Positions 53,960 through 62,924 of a DNA stretch of 64,000 nucleotides are shown piece after piece. Position 1 is the stretch's first letter, and each line of letters opens with the position of its first letter. The notes below the pieces were generated by a model. That model was not told where the DNA came from. It was given only the letters and a program-made list of their open reading frames with translations, and did not search any database. A program made the position numbers and the translations under genes. This stretch comes from Pedobacter quisquiliarum (GTDB lineage: Bacteria > Bacteroidota > Bacteroidia > Sphingobacteriales > Sphingobacteriaceae): the NCBI RefSeq assembly GCF_014642175.1, contig NZ_BMIL01000002.1, forward strand, positions 186,001 to 250,000. The letters are read 5' to 3'.

Positions 53960-55056
53960 TAAAAGAAGTAATTTATGGGGTTTGTATTTTGCGCCGTTAA
54001 ACGGATCGCAAAGTTAGGAAATTTTTCCCGAATAATTTTCAACAACAAATTTGACGTAAACTGTTCACTTTCAAAGTGTCCAATATCCGCAATCACCAGT
54101 TTTTGCTCTGCGTCAAAAAACTCATGATATTTAAAATCAGCGGTTACAAAGGCGTCAGCGCCAGCGGCTAAAGCATCCTTCAGCAGGAAACTTCCGGAGC
54201 CGCCGCATACGGCAACTTTACGAATTGGCTTTGCGAGCAGATCGGTATGGCGGATTACGCTGGCCTTCATCTGGGTTTTTACATGCTGCAGAAAGGCTTC
54301 GCCTTCGAGCGGTTCTGCTAAAAAGCCGACCATACCCGCACCAACTTCCTGGTTCTGGTTATCGAGCGTGTACACATCGTACGCAACCTCTTCGTAAGGA
54401 TGGCTTTCGAGTAAGGCTAATAGCACTTTACGTTCATCCTGCGCCCGGAAGATGGTTTCGATGCGCATCTCCTGTTCCTGGTGCCTGATTCCGGGTGTAC
54501 CCACATAAGGGTCGGTGTCTTCATTGCCTTTGAAAGTGCCTGTACCACGCGCATTGAAGCTGCATTCGCTGTAATTGCCGATGTTTCCCGCGCCTGCGGC
54601 GAATAAAGCATCACGAAGGTTATCAGCGGCGTCAATCGGGCAGTAGGTCACCAGCTTCTTCAGCTGTGCTTTTTTCGGACTGAGAATAACCGGATTCTGG
54701 ATGCCCAGCTTATCGCAGATGACTTTATTCACGCCCTGCTGTACACTGTCCAGATTGGTATGGATGGCATACAGTGCGATATCATGCTTGATCGCTTTTA
54801 GAATTACCCTTTCGATGTAATTCTTGCCGTTAAGCTTCTTCAGTCCCTTGAAAATGATGGGGTGGTGGGTGATGATGAGGTCGCAGTTGTGCAGAATTGC
54901 CTCATCCACAATGGCTTCAGTACAATCCAAGGCTACTAGTGCAGACGTAACTTCCTTTGATGCTGCGCCGACAAGCAGTCCTGAATTGTCGTAATCTTCC
55001 TGGTAGGCCAGTGGTGCTATGCTTTCCAGGTGTTGTATAATCTCTTTTAACTTCAT
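53959..55056 (-). CDS. Nif3-like dinuclear metal-centre hexameric protein
   Basis: The 365-residue protein has the two Nif3 halves, with metal ligands in THHPIIFKGL and the HxxxE region of the C-terminal IADIGHFESEQF. A central insertion (about 125-235), seen as a PII-like domain in relatives, separates them. Structures of the family are hexameric rings with two metals per subunit. Proposed roles include GTP cyclohydrolase I type 2, which is not proven for this sequence. It is 2 bases after the TM2 gene. Confidence 0.9.
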   Translation of the reverse strand: MKLKEIIQHLESIAPLAYQEDYDNSGLLVGAASKEVTSALVALDCTEAIVDEAILHNCDLIITHHPIIFKGLKKLNGKNYIERVILKAIKHDIALYAIHTNLDSVQQGVNKVICDKLGIQNPVILSPKKAQLKKLVTYCPIDAADNLRDALFAAGAGNIGNYSECSFNARGTGTFKGNEDTDPYVGTPGIRHQEQEMRIETIFRAQDERKVLLALLESHPYEEVAYDVYTLDNQNQEVGAGMVGFLAEPLEGEAFLQHVKTQMKASVIRHTDLLAKPIRKVAVCGGSGSFLLKDALAAGADAFVTADFKYHEFFDAEQKLVIADIGHFESEQFTSNLLLKIIREKFPNFAIRLTAQNTNPINYFF

Positions 55057-55058
55057 TC

Positions 55059-55418
55059 TTAAAATGGGTTGCCCATGCGGACCATCTGGAGGCTCTCAAA
55101 AACCATGCGCTGATTGTATTCAAAGGCAAGACTTTTGTAATTGATGGCATCTATGATGGTTCCGATGAAACACAAACCAAAAGTAAAGAAATATAGTATG
55201 CCCATGCCAATCTGATTGGTGAGGAACCTGGACAATCCCGGCACAAAGAACCCCAAGAAGCAATACAGCAGCATGTCGTCCGGGTTCCGTCGTTTGCCGC
55301 CATAGATCATCAGGAAGCCGCGCAACTGATTTTGATCAAAGCCTGTGGTTGCGGTTTGCAGGTATGAAAACTCCTGCGGGGTAATGCCCGGCAGGGACAT
55401 GAAAATTGAATTAAACAT
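55059..55418 (-). CDS. TM2-domain membrane protein
   Basis: The 119-residue protein has a TM2 domain with helices at about 45-65 and 70-90 (LYCFLGFFVPGLSRFLTNQIGMGILYFFTFG). Family members are small, of unknown function. It overlaps the DUF2752 gene by 8 bases and precedes Nif3 by 2 bases. Confidence 0.83.
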   Translation of the reverse strand: MFNSIFMSLPGITPQEFSYLQTATTGFDQNQLRGFLMIYGGKRRNPDDMLLYCFLGFFVPGLSRFLTNQIGMGILYFFTFGLCFIGTIIDAINYKSLAFEYNQRMVFESLQMVRMGNPF

Positions 55419-55734
55419 AATATTTCTCCCTTCCTATTAAACTTCTTTTGATGAACAGCTGTTTGAACAATATGAAAATGCGGTAGAGCAAGATTAACAA
55501 TGCTGGTATGCCAAACCAGTGCATTCTTAAACTTTCGCGAACGTGCCCATGCAGCAGGTGGCTTAAAGAACGGCCTATTCCGCAGCCCGGGCACCAGGTA
55601 ATGCCCATGTTTGCCAGTGGGCAGAAGCTGAATTCCTGATGCCCTGCCTCTTGCGGCTGACTGATCGTTGCCAGCAGGAGCAGGGCAGTTAACCAGAAAA
55701 GCAGTTCGAAGGACAGGTATGCCGGCGCTTTCAT
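55411..55734 (-). CDS. DUF2752 membrane protein
   Basis: The 107-residue protein has a helix at about 5-25, the DUF2752 motif WCPGCGIGRSLSHLLHG (about 48-64), and a second helix near 73-92. Function is unknown. It leads the DUF2752-TM2-Nif3-zinc ribbon operon. Confidence 0.83.
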   Translation of the reverse strand: MKAPAYLSFELLFWLTALLLLATISQPQEAGHQEFSFCPLANMGITWCPGCGIGRSLSHLLHGHVRESLRMHWFGIPALLILLYRIFILFKQLFIKRSLIGREKYYV

Positions 55735-55796
55735 TTTCGTTTTATTTTTAGAGCCAGAAATGCCTCTTATGTTACATTTTACTTCATCTTAAATCT

Positions 55797-55804
55797 TACA
55801 TTTG
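55797..55804 (+). promoter_or_regulatory. -7 box abutting mfd
   Basis: TACATTTG matches TAnnTTTG. It contains the TTG at 55802 and ends 3 bases before the GTG at 55808, so if real it excludes the TTG as start and points to a nearly leaderless message. Confidence 0.4.
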
Positions 55805-55807
55805 TCT

Positions 55808-58800
55808 GTGAACATTCGCGAAATTATCAATCAATATAAATCAGATGAGCGCATTGTAGCATTGGCAAAAGCCCTGAATATGGGTAAAGGCAGCAAGATC
55901 CAGCTCAAAGGACTGGTCGGTTCTGCAGATGCTATGGTCGCCGTTGCCACTTACTTTCTACTCCACAAACCTCAGCTTTTTATTCTGCCAGACCGGGAAG
56001 AAGCCGCCTATTTCCTGGGCGACCTGGAGAGCATTCTCGATAAAGCCGTGCTGCTTTTTCCGTCTTCTTACCGCAAAGGTTTTGATTTCACGCAGATCGA
56101 TACGGCCAATGTGCTGGGCAGGGCAGAGGTACTGAACGAGCTGAACCATGATTCTGAATTTGGAAAGATCGTGGTTACCTACCCGGAAGCGCTTTCCGAG
56201 AAGGTTATAGACCGTTCCGTACTGGAGAAAAACACACTTGAAATTACCGTAAATACGAAGCTCAGTCTCGATTTCATCAACGAGTTTCTGTTTGAATATG
56301 AATTCGACAGGACTGATTTCGTGTATGAACCCGGCCAGTTTTCCATCCGTGGGGGTATCGTAGATATCTTTTCTTTCTCCCATGACTTACCGTACCGCAT
56401 TGAGTTTTTTGGTGATGTGGTGGAAAGCATAAGGACTTTTGAGATTGAAAGTCAGCTTTCCGTTGATTCGGTCAAAACACTGACCATCATCCCCAACGTA
56501 CAGTCTAAATACCTCACGGAGAGCAACATCAACCTGCTGGATTATATTGATAAAGATACGCAGGTCTGGATTAAAGACGTTGAATTTACGCTGGACATCA
56601 TCAAGGGCGGCCACAAAAAAGCGGTGGAGCTTTGGAAAGCCTTGCCGGCGCAAGAGAAACAGGAGAATCAGAACTGGATAGACCCTAAATACAGCTTCTC
56701 TGATGAGAAAATGATTGCAGATATCCTCCAGGAATTCCCTTTGGTGGAGTTCGGAAAGCAGTTCTTTTACAAGACGGAGCACGTGCTGCAGTTTGAAACC
56801 AAGCCGCAGCCTTCCTTCAATAAAGATTTCAACCTGCTGATCCATAACATCAAAGAGAACGAGAAAGCAGGCATCTTTAACTTCATATTTTCATCCTCCG
56901 CAAAACAAACAGAAAGGCTGTATGCCATTCTCGACGACATTGATAAGACCGCCAAGTTCACCCCGGTAAACATCTCCCTGCGGGAGGGTTTTATCGATCC
57001 GGCACGCAAATTCGCCTGTTACACCGATCATCAGATCTTCGACAGGTTCTACAAATACAAGCTTAAAAGAGGCTACCAGCGCAGTCAGGCCATTACGTTA
57101 AAGGAACTGCGCGACCTTAAACCAGGAGATTACGTGACGCATATTGACCATGGTATCGGCAAATACGCCGGACTGGAGAAAGTAGAAGTCAACGGGAAAA
57201 CGCAGGAGATGATCCGGCTGGTTTATGCCGACAACGACCTGCTGTATGTAAACATCAACTCGCTGAACCGCATCGCGAAATACAGCGGCAAGGATGGTAC
57301 GCCACCAAAAATGAATAAGCTGGGTACCGAGGCATGGGACAAGCTTAAGAAAACAACAAAAAAAAAAGTTAAAGACATTGCCCGCGACCTGATTAAACTT
57401 TACGCCATGCGGAAGTCGCAGGTGGGTACGGCAATGGCGCCTGATGGCTACATGGAGACCGAGTTGGAGGCTTCTTTCATCTACGAGGATACCCCGGATC
57501 AGGAGAAAGCGACCAACGACGTGAAAAAGGATATGGAGGCACCATACCCTATGGATCGTCTGGTTTGCGGCGATGTTGGCTTCGGAAAAACGGAGATTGC
57601 CGTACGTGCTGCATTTAAAGCAGTGGCCAATGGTAAACAGGCAGCGATACTCGTACCGACAACCATCCTCGCATTGCAGCATTTTAAGACATTTGCAGGC
57701 CGTTTAAAGGAGTTTCCCTGTACGATAGACTATATCAATCGTTTCAAGACAAATAAGCAAATTAAAGACACCCTGGCGCGTTTGGCCGATGGGAAAGTAG
57801 ATATCGTGATCGGTACGCACCGCCTCTTGAGCAAGGATGTGAAGTTTAAAGATCTTGGCATCATGATCATTGATGAGGAGCAGAAATTCGGGGTAAGTTC
57901 AAAAGAAAAGCTGCGTGCACTGCGTGTAAACGTGGATACGCTGACTTTAACCGCGACACCAATCCCAAGAACGCTGCACTTCTCGCTGATGGGCGCGAGG
58001 GATTTGTCGATTATGAATACGCCACCGCCAAACCGGCAGGCGGTAAACACGGAGCTTCATGTTTTCAATGATAAACTGATCCAGGAAGCCGTGCAATTTG
58101 AGCTGGACCGTGGTGGACAGGTGTTTTTCATCCATAACCGCGTGAACGACCTGACCCAGCTGGGTGGATTGATCCAAACCCTGGTACCTAAAGCACGCAT
58201 CGGCATTGCCCACGGACAGCTGGATGGTGACGCACTGGAGGACGTAATGCTCGATTTCATCAATGGTGAGAAGGACGTGCTCGTGGCCACGACCATCATT
58301 GAGGCCGGACTTGACATTCCAAATGCCAATACGATCATCATCAACCACGCCCACATGTTCGGGTTAAGCGATTTGCACCAGATGCGGGGCAGGGTAGGGC
58401 GCTCCAACAAAAAGGCCTTCTGCTACCTGCTGAGCCCGCCACTATCGACGCTGACGAATGAAGCCCGCAAGCGCCTCAGCGCAATTGAAGAGTTCTCGGA
58501 CCTGGGCAGTGGTTTTAACATCGCCATGCGCGATTTAGATATCCGTGGCTCGGGTAACCTGCTCGGTGCAGAACAAAGTGGTTTCATCGCTGAAATCGGC
58601 TTTGATATGTACCATAAAATCTTGGATGAAGCGATTCAGGAGTTAAAAGGTGATGAGTTCAAGGAGCTGTTCAAGGACGAGCCGAGTCGCCCCTTTGTGA
58701 CCTTTACACAGGTAGATACTGATGTGGAGCTGTACATCCCGGATGACTACGTGACCAACATTACCGAGCGCTACAACCTCTACACAGAGTTGTCCAAGAT

Positions 58801-59149
58801 AGAGAATGAAGCACAGCTGAAAGCTTTTGAAACTTCCCTGCGTGACCGCTTTGGGCCTATTCCAAGGCCTGTAACCACCATGATGAAGGTGCTACGACTG
58901 CAATGGGTGGGTAAAAGGCTTGGTTTTGAGAAGTTGAGTTTCAAGAAGGGGATCCTGAGGGGTTATTTCATCGCGGATAAACAATCTGCTTACTTTGATT
59001 CCAGCGTATTTGAACGCATTATCGGCTTTGCACAGCAACATCCGCGGTTATGCAATCTTAAAGAGGTGAAAAACAGCTTGCGGATTGCCTTTGAGAACCT
59101 GAATACGATAGATGAAGCGGTAGAAATGCTGGAACTTGTGGCGCATTAA
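55808..59149 (+). CDS. mfd: Transcription-repair coupling factor Mfd
   Basis: Mfd removes stalled RNA polymerase from DNA lesions and recruits UvrA. I prefer the GTG at 55808 (MNIREIINQYK) because a -7 box covers the TTG at 55802. The product of about 1113 residues has UvrB-homology modules at the N-terminus, the RNA-polymerase-interacting CarD-like domain (about 435-500; GDYVTHIDHGIGKYAG), the helicase motor with GDVGFGKTEIA and IIDEEQKFG, and a C-terminal TRCF domain. A run of ten A occurs at 57358-57367. Confidence 0.96.
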   Translation: MNIREIINQYKSDERIVALAKALNMGKGSKIQLKGLVGSADAMVAVATYFLLHKPQLFILPDREEAAYFLGDLESILDKAVLLFPSSYRKGFDFTQIDTANVLGRAEVLNELNHDSEFGKIVVTYPEALSEKVIDRSVLEKNTLEITVNTKLSLDFINEFLFEYEFDRTDFVYEPGQFSIRGGIVDIFSFSHDLPYRIEFFGDVVESIRTFEIESQLSVDSVKTLTIIPNVQSKYLTESNINLLDYIDKDTQVWIKDVEFTLDIIKGGHKKAVELWKALPAQEKQENQNWIDPKYSFSDEKMIADILQEFPLVEFGKQFFYKTEHVLQFETKPQPSFNKDFNLLIHNIKENEKAGIFNFIFSSSAKQTERLYAILDDIDKTAKFTPVNISLREGFIDPARKFACYTDHQIFDRFYKYKLKRGYQRSQAITLKELRDLKPGDYVTHIDHGIGKYAGLEKVEVNGKTQEMIRLVYADNDLLYVNINSLNRIAKYSGKDGTPPKMNKLGTEAWDKLKKTTKKKVKDIARDLIKLYAMRKSQVGTAMAPDGYMETELEASFIYEDTPDQEKATNDVKKDMEAPYPMDRLVCGDVGFGKTEIAVRAAFKAVANGKQAAILVPTTILALQHFKTFAGRLKEFPCTIDYINRFKTNKQIKDTLARLADGKVDIVIGTHRLLSKDVKFKDLGIMIIDEEQKFGVSSKEKLRALRVNVDTLTLTATPIPRTLHFSLMGARDLSIMNTPPPNRQAVNTELHVFNDKLIQEAVQFELDRGGQVFFIHNRVNDLTQLGGLIQTLVPKARIGIAHGQLDGDALEDVMLDFINGEKDVLVATTIIEAGLDIPNANTIIINHAHMFGLSDLHQMRGRVGRSNKKAFCYLLSPPLSTLTNEARKRLSAIEEFSDLGSGFNIAMRDLDIRGSGNLLGAEQSGFIAEIGFDMYHKILDEAIQELKGDEFKELFKDEPSRPFVTFTQVDTDVELYIPDDYVTNITERYNLYTELSKIENEAQLKAFETSLRDRFGPIPRPVTTMMKVLRLQWVGKRLGFEKLSFKKGILRGYFIADKQSAYFDSSVFERIIGFAQQHPRLCNLKEVKNSLRIAFENLNTIDEAVEMLELVAH

Positions 59150-59294
59150 TAAAGGGGTGATGAATCAAACAGTTATCAGTCTATAACTTATCAATCAAAG
59201 GATCATTGATCTTACGATTATAATCATCGGTATTGATCATGCCCAACCATAAACAACATACAGCATAGCTGCTGCGACAACATCACATAAACCT

Positions 59295-59522
59295 ATGAAC
59301 CCTGAATTATTAAAAGATCTGGTTACAATGAAAATGCCTTTCGGCAAGTATAAAGGTCGCGTCCTGTGCGATTTGCCAGAATCTTACCTGGTTTGGTTCC
59401 ACAGCGAAGGTTTCCCGCCAGGAAAACTCGGTGAAATGATCGCAACCTTGTACGAAATCAAACTGAACGGCCTGGAATATCTGCTCCAGCCAATCAAAGC
59501 ACAATATGGGAATCGCTCTTAA
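59295..59522 (+). CDS. DUF3820-family small protein
   Basis: The 75-residue protein matches DUF3820, with MPFGKYKGRVLCDLPESYLVWF as its hallmark and a Gly-rich middle (EGFPPGKLGEM). The family is small, cytoplasmic and of unknown role, sometimes described as quorum-regulated. It shares its stop bases, TTAA, with the convergent cdsA gene. Confidence 0.85.
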   Translation: MNPELLKDLVTMKMPFGKYKGRVLCDLPESYLVWFHSEGFPPGKLGEMIATLYEIKLNGLEYLLQPIKAQYGNRS

Positions 59523-60325
59523 TGAAAGATCAAATACAAGTACACGTAAACGATCGGCGCAGCAACCAAAAGCCCGTCAAAGCGGTCTAACAAGCCCCCA
59601 TGACCAGGCAGTAAGTTACCAGAGTCCTTAACGTCCAGACTGCGTTTCAGCATGGATTCAACCAGATCACCCAGCGTTCCAAAGCTGACGATCAGCACAG
59701 CCATCCCTGCCCAGATTAGGATGGATATTTCCGTAAAGAACAGCGAGACAATCCCCGCAACCACTAAACTCATCAGAATACCCCCTGCAAAACCCTCCCA
59801 GGTCTTTTTAGGGGAATGGCGCTCAAATAACTTGGTCTTACCCAGCTTACGCCCAAAAAGATAAGCACCGGTATCACTGGCCCAAAGCATGAGCATAAAA
59901 GCCAGTGGCAGATGGAAGTTAAAGGCTTCATCCCGAACATAGCCAAGTGCGTAAAAGAAGCAGAATGGCGCCACAACGAAGAGTAATCCAAGGAAAGTAT
60001 AGGCGATGTTGCTGAAAGGGTTCTTAGCGGTCCTGTAAAGCTCAAAAAGGAACACAGAGACAGCAATTGGAATACCCAGTAACAGGTATTTGGTGTCAAA
60101 AGGGAAAAATGGAAAGGCAGCAACGGCACCAAACATCAGAAATCCCGTTAAAATGCCCAGGATTTTATGCGGCAGTATGCCTGCGGTATTCACCAGCGTA
60201 TAGAATTCATATAAGCCTGCAAGGCTCAGTGATAGGTAAAATATGGTAAACACTTCAGCACCCAGAAAGAAGGAGCCAAGCATTACAATAGCAAAGAAAA
60301 ATGCGGTTATGGCTCTAGTCTTCAT
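59519..60325 (-). CDS. cdsA: Phosphatidate cytidylyltransferase
   Basis: Makes CDP-diacylglycerol for phospholipid synthesis. The 268 residues have seven or eight hydrophobic helices and the C-terminal signature VSFGTLGDLVESMLKRSLDVKDSG with LLPGHGGLLDRFD. It overlaps the DUF2007 gene by 11 bases, so both are in the CPBP-DUF2007-cdsA operon. Confidence 0.93.
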   Translation of the reverse strand: MKTRAITAFFFAIVMLGSFFLGAEVFTIFYLSLSLAGLYEFYTLVNTAGILPHKILGILTGFLMFGAVAAFPFFPFDTKYLLLGIPIAVSVFLFELYRTAKNPFSNIAYTFLGLLFVVAPFCFFYALGYVRDEAFNFHLPLAFMLMLWASDTGAYLFGRKLGKTKLFERHSPKKTWEGFAGGILMSLVVAGIVSLFFTEISILIWAGMAVLIVSFGTLGDLVESMLKRSLDVKDSGNLLPGHGGLLDRFDGLLVAAPIVYVYLYLIFH

Positions 60326-60530
60326 TCAAATTGTTCTCTATGATGTAAGCCAGTGCCTGATCGAAGTTTTCTGGCTGCACCAGGATATTGATGACCCCAA
60401 AAGCCTTGTATGATGAGTCCTGCTTGTTCATGACTACTGCAGGAATGTCGTTCTCAACGAGCGCCTGCTTAATGATTTCCGCTGTAATCGGATTGCTCGT
60501 GGTGTACACTTTGGTCCAGTTGTTTTCCAT
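60315..60530 (-). CDS. DUF2007-family small protein
   Basis: The 71-residue protein begins MENNWTKVYTTSNPITAEIIKQALVEND and ends in an EDF-like acidic tail, matching the DUF2007 putative signal-transducing family. Its first 62 bases overlap the last part of the CPBP gene in another frame. The ATG at 60530 is the normal family start. Function is unknown. Confidence 0.83.
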   Translation of the reverse strand: MENNWTKVYTTSNPITAEIIKQALVENDIPAVVMNKQDSSYKAFGVINILVQPENFDQALAYIIENNLNED

Positions 60531-61440
60531 TTTCGGTGTATTGTTTTCTTAGGTAAAGGAGTAAAAACGCCGTCAAACCAAGGCCTAAAACATAGCCCAT
60601 CCAGTTAAATGCTGGCGTTTCCTCAATTTTGTCCAAAGGTAGGTTATGCTTTTGATAGTACAAGGCCATACATACCGCATAACCGTTGTTTAGAAAATGC
60701 GCAAACATGGGGTACCACAAGCTTTTGGTCCACAGGTAAATGTAACCGAACAAAGCACCCAGAAAAAGTCGCGGTAAAAATCCGAAGAACTGCACGTGGA
60801 TGGCACTGAAGATGATTGCAGTAATCCAGATGGCCACATGCGGATTGCCAAACATCTTCAAAAACGAGCGTTGTACCCCGCCTCGGAACATCAGTTCTTC
60901 CGCAATGCCGGGTAGTACGGCAATCATGAACAGGTTCACCAGTAAATCCGTGGTGGTGTTCATCGTCAAAAGCTTCAATGTCATCTGTTCAGCTTCCGTT
61001 TCTTTGGCGCGCATCCAAGCTTCCAGGGGCTTTAAAGCGTCCGGAAGTGTCATTTTCTGGTTAATAAATCCTGACAGTTCCGTAATAGGCAAAGAGACCA
61101 GCATGAGCAGGAATATGATACCAAGCATGGGCAGCACTGGCTTCTTCCAGTTGTAAAACTGGCTGATTTTCTGGCGCTCTGTAAGTGCAAGAAAGATCGG
61201 CGGCAGCATGAAAAGCCCAATAGAAGTAATAATCTGCAGGGTTTTAAGCGCATTCAGCGCATTTGGATCATCAAAGGAAAGATTCGTCAGGTCCATCATG
61301 CTTTGATGATCAGACGTTGCCAGAATAACAATCAGACTTAAAATGGAGCCTACAATGAGACCCGCCAAAGCATATCCCGTGAGGATAAGTAACTGAATAT
61401 AAGCACTACTTTCTGATCTGTGTCTCTCCAGGAAATCCAT
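60469..61440 (-). CDS. CPBP-family intramembrane metalloprotease
   Basis: The 323-residue protein has about eight membrane helices. Motif 1 is EELMFRGG (Glu181, Glu182, Arg186), motif 2 is FSAIHVQF, and motif 3 HFLNN, the set shown for CAAX-processing and bacteriocin-processing (Abi/CPBP) proteases. The substrate is unknown. Its last 62 bases overlap the DUF2007 start. Confidence 0.9.
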   Translation of the reverse strand: MDFLERHRSESSAYIQLLILTGYALAGLIVGSILSLIVILATSDHQSMMDLTNLSFDDPNALNALKTLQIITSIGLFMLPPIFLALTERQKISQFYNWKKPVLPMLGIIFLLMLVSLPITELSGFINQKMTLPDALKPLEAWMRAKETEAEQMTLKLLTMNTTTDLLVNLFMIAVLPGIAEELMFRGGVQRSFLKMFGNPHVAIWITAIIFSAIHVQFFGFLPRLFLGALFGYIYLWTKSLWYPMFAHFLNNGYAVCMALYYQKHNLPLDKIEETPAFNWMGYVLGLGLTAFLLLYLRKQYTENGKQLDQSVHHEQSDYSGNH

Positions 61441-61456
61441 TGTGTATATGATTTTG

Positions 61457-61464
61457 TACCTTTG
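61457..61464 (+). promoter_or_regulatory. -7 box upstream of dusB
   Basis: TACCTTTG matches TAnnTTTG, 29 bases before the ATG at 61494. Confidence 0.5.
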
Positions 61465-61493
61465 TGCTTATAATTTGCGTTGAAGATAGAAAA

Positions 61494-62501
61494 ATGTCCG
61501 TAAAAATAGGAAATATTGATCTGGGAGAATTCCCACTGTTACTTGCTCCAATGGAAGATGTGAGCGATCCACCATTCCGTTACGTGTGTAAACAAAGTGG
61601 GGTAGATATGATGTACACCGAGTTTATCTCTTCGGAAGGCCTGATCCGCGATGCGGCTAAGAGTCGCCAGAAGCTGGATATTTTCGAGTACGAACGGCCT
61701 ATTGGCATCCAGATCTTCGGTAGTGAAATCGACCACATGCGTGAAGCAACGGAAATCGCCACCCTGGCCAACCCGGATTTGATGGACATCAACTATGGCT
61801 GCCCCGTGAAAAACGTGGCCTGCAGAGGTGCCGGTGCCAGCCTGCTACAGGACATCGACAAGATGGTGAAAATGACAGAGGCCGTGGTTAAAGCCACACA
61901 CCTACCCGTAACCGTTAAAACCAGATTGGGCTGGGATGACAACACCAAAAACGTGGAAGAGGTGGCAGAACGGCTGCAGGATATCGGTATTCAGGCACTG
62001 ACCATTCATGGCCGCACACGTGCACAGCTGTACAAAGGGCAGGCCGACTGGTCCCTGATCCGTGAAATCAAGCGCAATCCAAGAATTAAGATCCCTATTT
62101 TCGGCAACGGTGACGTGGATAGTCCGAGAAAAGCGGCAGACTGGCGTTTAGAATACGAAGTTGACGGCATCATGATTGGCCGTGCAGCAATCGGCTACCC
62201 ATGGATCTTCCGTGAAATCAGGCACTTCTTCAATACCGGTGAATACCTTGCCGGTCCGACCGTAGAAGAGCGTGTAAACGTCTGCAGAACCCATTTTGAG
62301 AAATCTATCGAGTGGAAAGGCGACCGTGTTGGTATCTTTGAAATGCGCCGCCACTATGCAAACTATTTCAAAGGTTTACCAGACTTTAAACCTTACAGAA
62401 TGCTACTGGTAAAAGAAGAAAACATCCAGACCATTCACGGCATTTTAGACGAAGTGGCAGACAAATTCAGGCACATTGAGCCAATTGTAGAAATGGCTTA
62501 A
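61494..62501 (+). CDS. dusB: tRNA-dihydrouridine synthase
   Basis: I chose the ATG at 61494 (MSVKIGNIDLG); the frame is open to 61464 without homology. The 335-residue flavoenzyme reduces uridines in tRNA to dihydrouridine. Seen are the start LLAPMEDVSDPPFRYV, the catalytic Cys110 in NVACRGAGASLL, and VKTRLGWDD and IHGRTRAQLYKGQADW. Bacteroidota usually carry this DusB-type enzyme. apaG follows after 32 bases. Confidence 0.95.
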   Translation: MSVKIGNIDLGEFPLLLAPMEDVSDPPFRYVCKQSGVDMMYTEFISSEGLIRDAAKSRQKLDIFEYERPIGIQIFGSEIDHMREATEIATLANPDLMDINYGCPVKNVACRGAGASLLQDIDKMVKMTEAVVKATHLPVTVKTRLGWDDNTKNVEEVAERLQDIGIQALTIHGRTRAQLYKGQADWSLIREIKRNPRIKIPIFGNGDVDSPRKAADWRLEYEVDGIMIGRAAIGYPWIFREIRHFFNTGEYLAGPTVEERVNVCRTHFEKSIEWKGDRVGIFEMRRHYANYFKGLPDFKPYRMLLVKEENIQTIHGILDEVADKFRHIEPIVEMA

Positions 62502-62533
62502 TTTTTGAAAATAACACGGTTCACACACACAAT

Positions 62534-62920
62534 ATGGTAACAGCAATAACTCAGGGGATCAAAATTTCAGTTGAAACCATGTATCAGGACGAATACTCCA
62601 ATCCTGCAAATGAACAATTCATGTTTGCTTACCGTATTGAGATCGAAAATCTTTCTGATTTTACCATCCAGCTGCTGCGCAGACAATGGTTCATCTTTGA
62701 CTCTTGCGGTACCATCAAGGAAGTTGAAGGCGACGGCGTAGTGGGTGTGCAGCCAGTTCTGGAACCCGGCCAGGTACATGCTTACGTATCCGGATGCCAG
62801 ATCACCACAGATGTAGGCAGCATGAAAGGTAATTACGCCATGATCCGAGTGGCTACAGGTAGCCCCTTCACTGTAGATATCCCAGAATTTGCGCTTATTG
62901 CACCTTTCCGTTTAAACTAA
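62534..62920 (+). CDS. apaG: ApaG-family protein
   Basis: The 128-residue protein is the single ApaG domain (FN3-like fold), with AYRIEIENLSDFTIQLLRRQWFIFD and VEGDGVVGVQPVLEPGQ. ApaG affects Co2+ resistance and Mg2+ efflux in Salmonella, but its molecular role is unknown. Probably in the dusB transcript; it ends 4 bases from the convergent YugP-like gene. Confidence 0.93.
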   Translation: MVTAITQGIKISVETMYQDEYSNPANEQFMFAYRIEIENLSDFTIQLLRRQWFIFDSCGTIKEVEGDGVVGVQPVLEPGQVHAYVSGCQITTDVGSMKGNYAMIRVATGSPFTVDIPEFALIAPFRLN

Positions 62921-62924
62921 GCGA

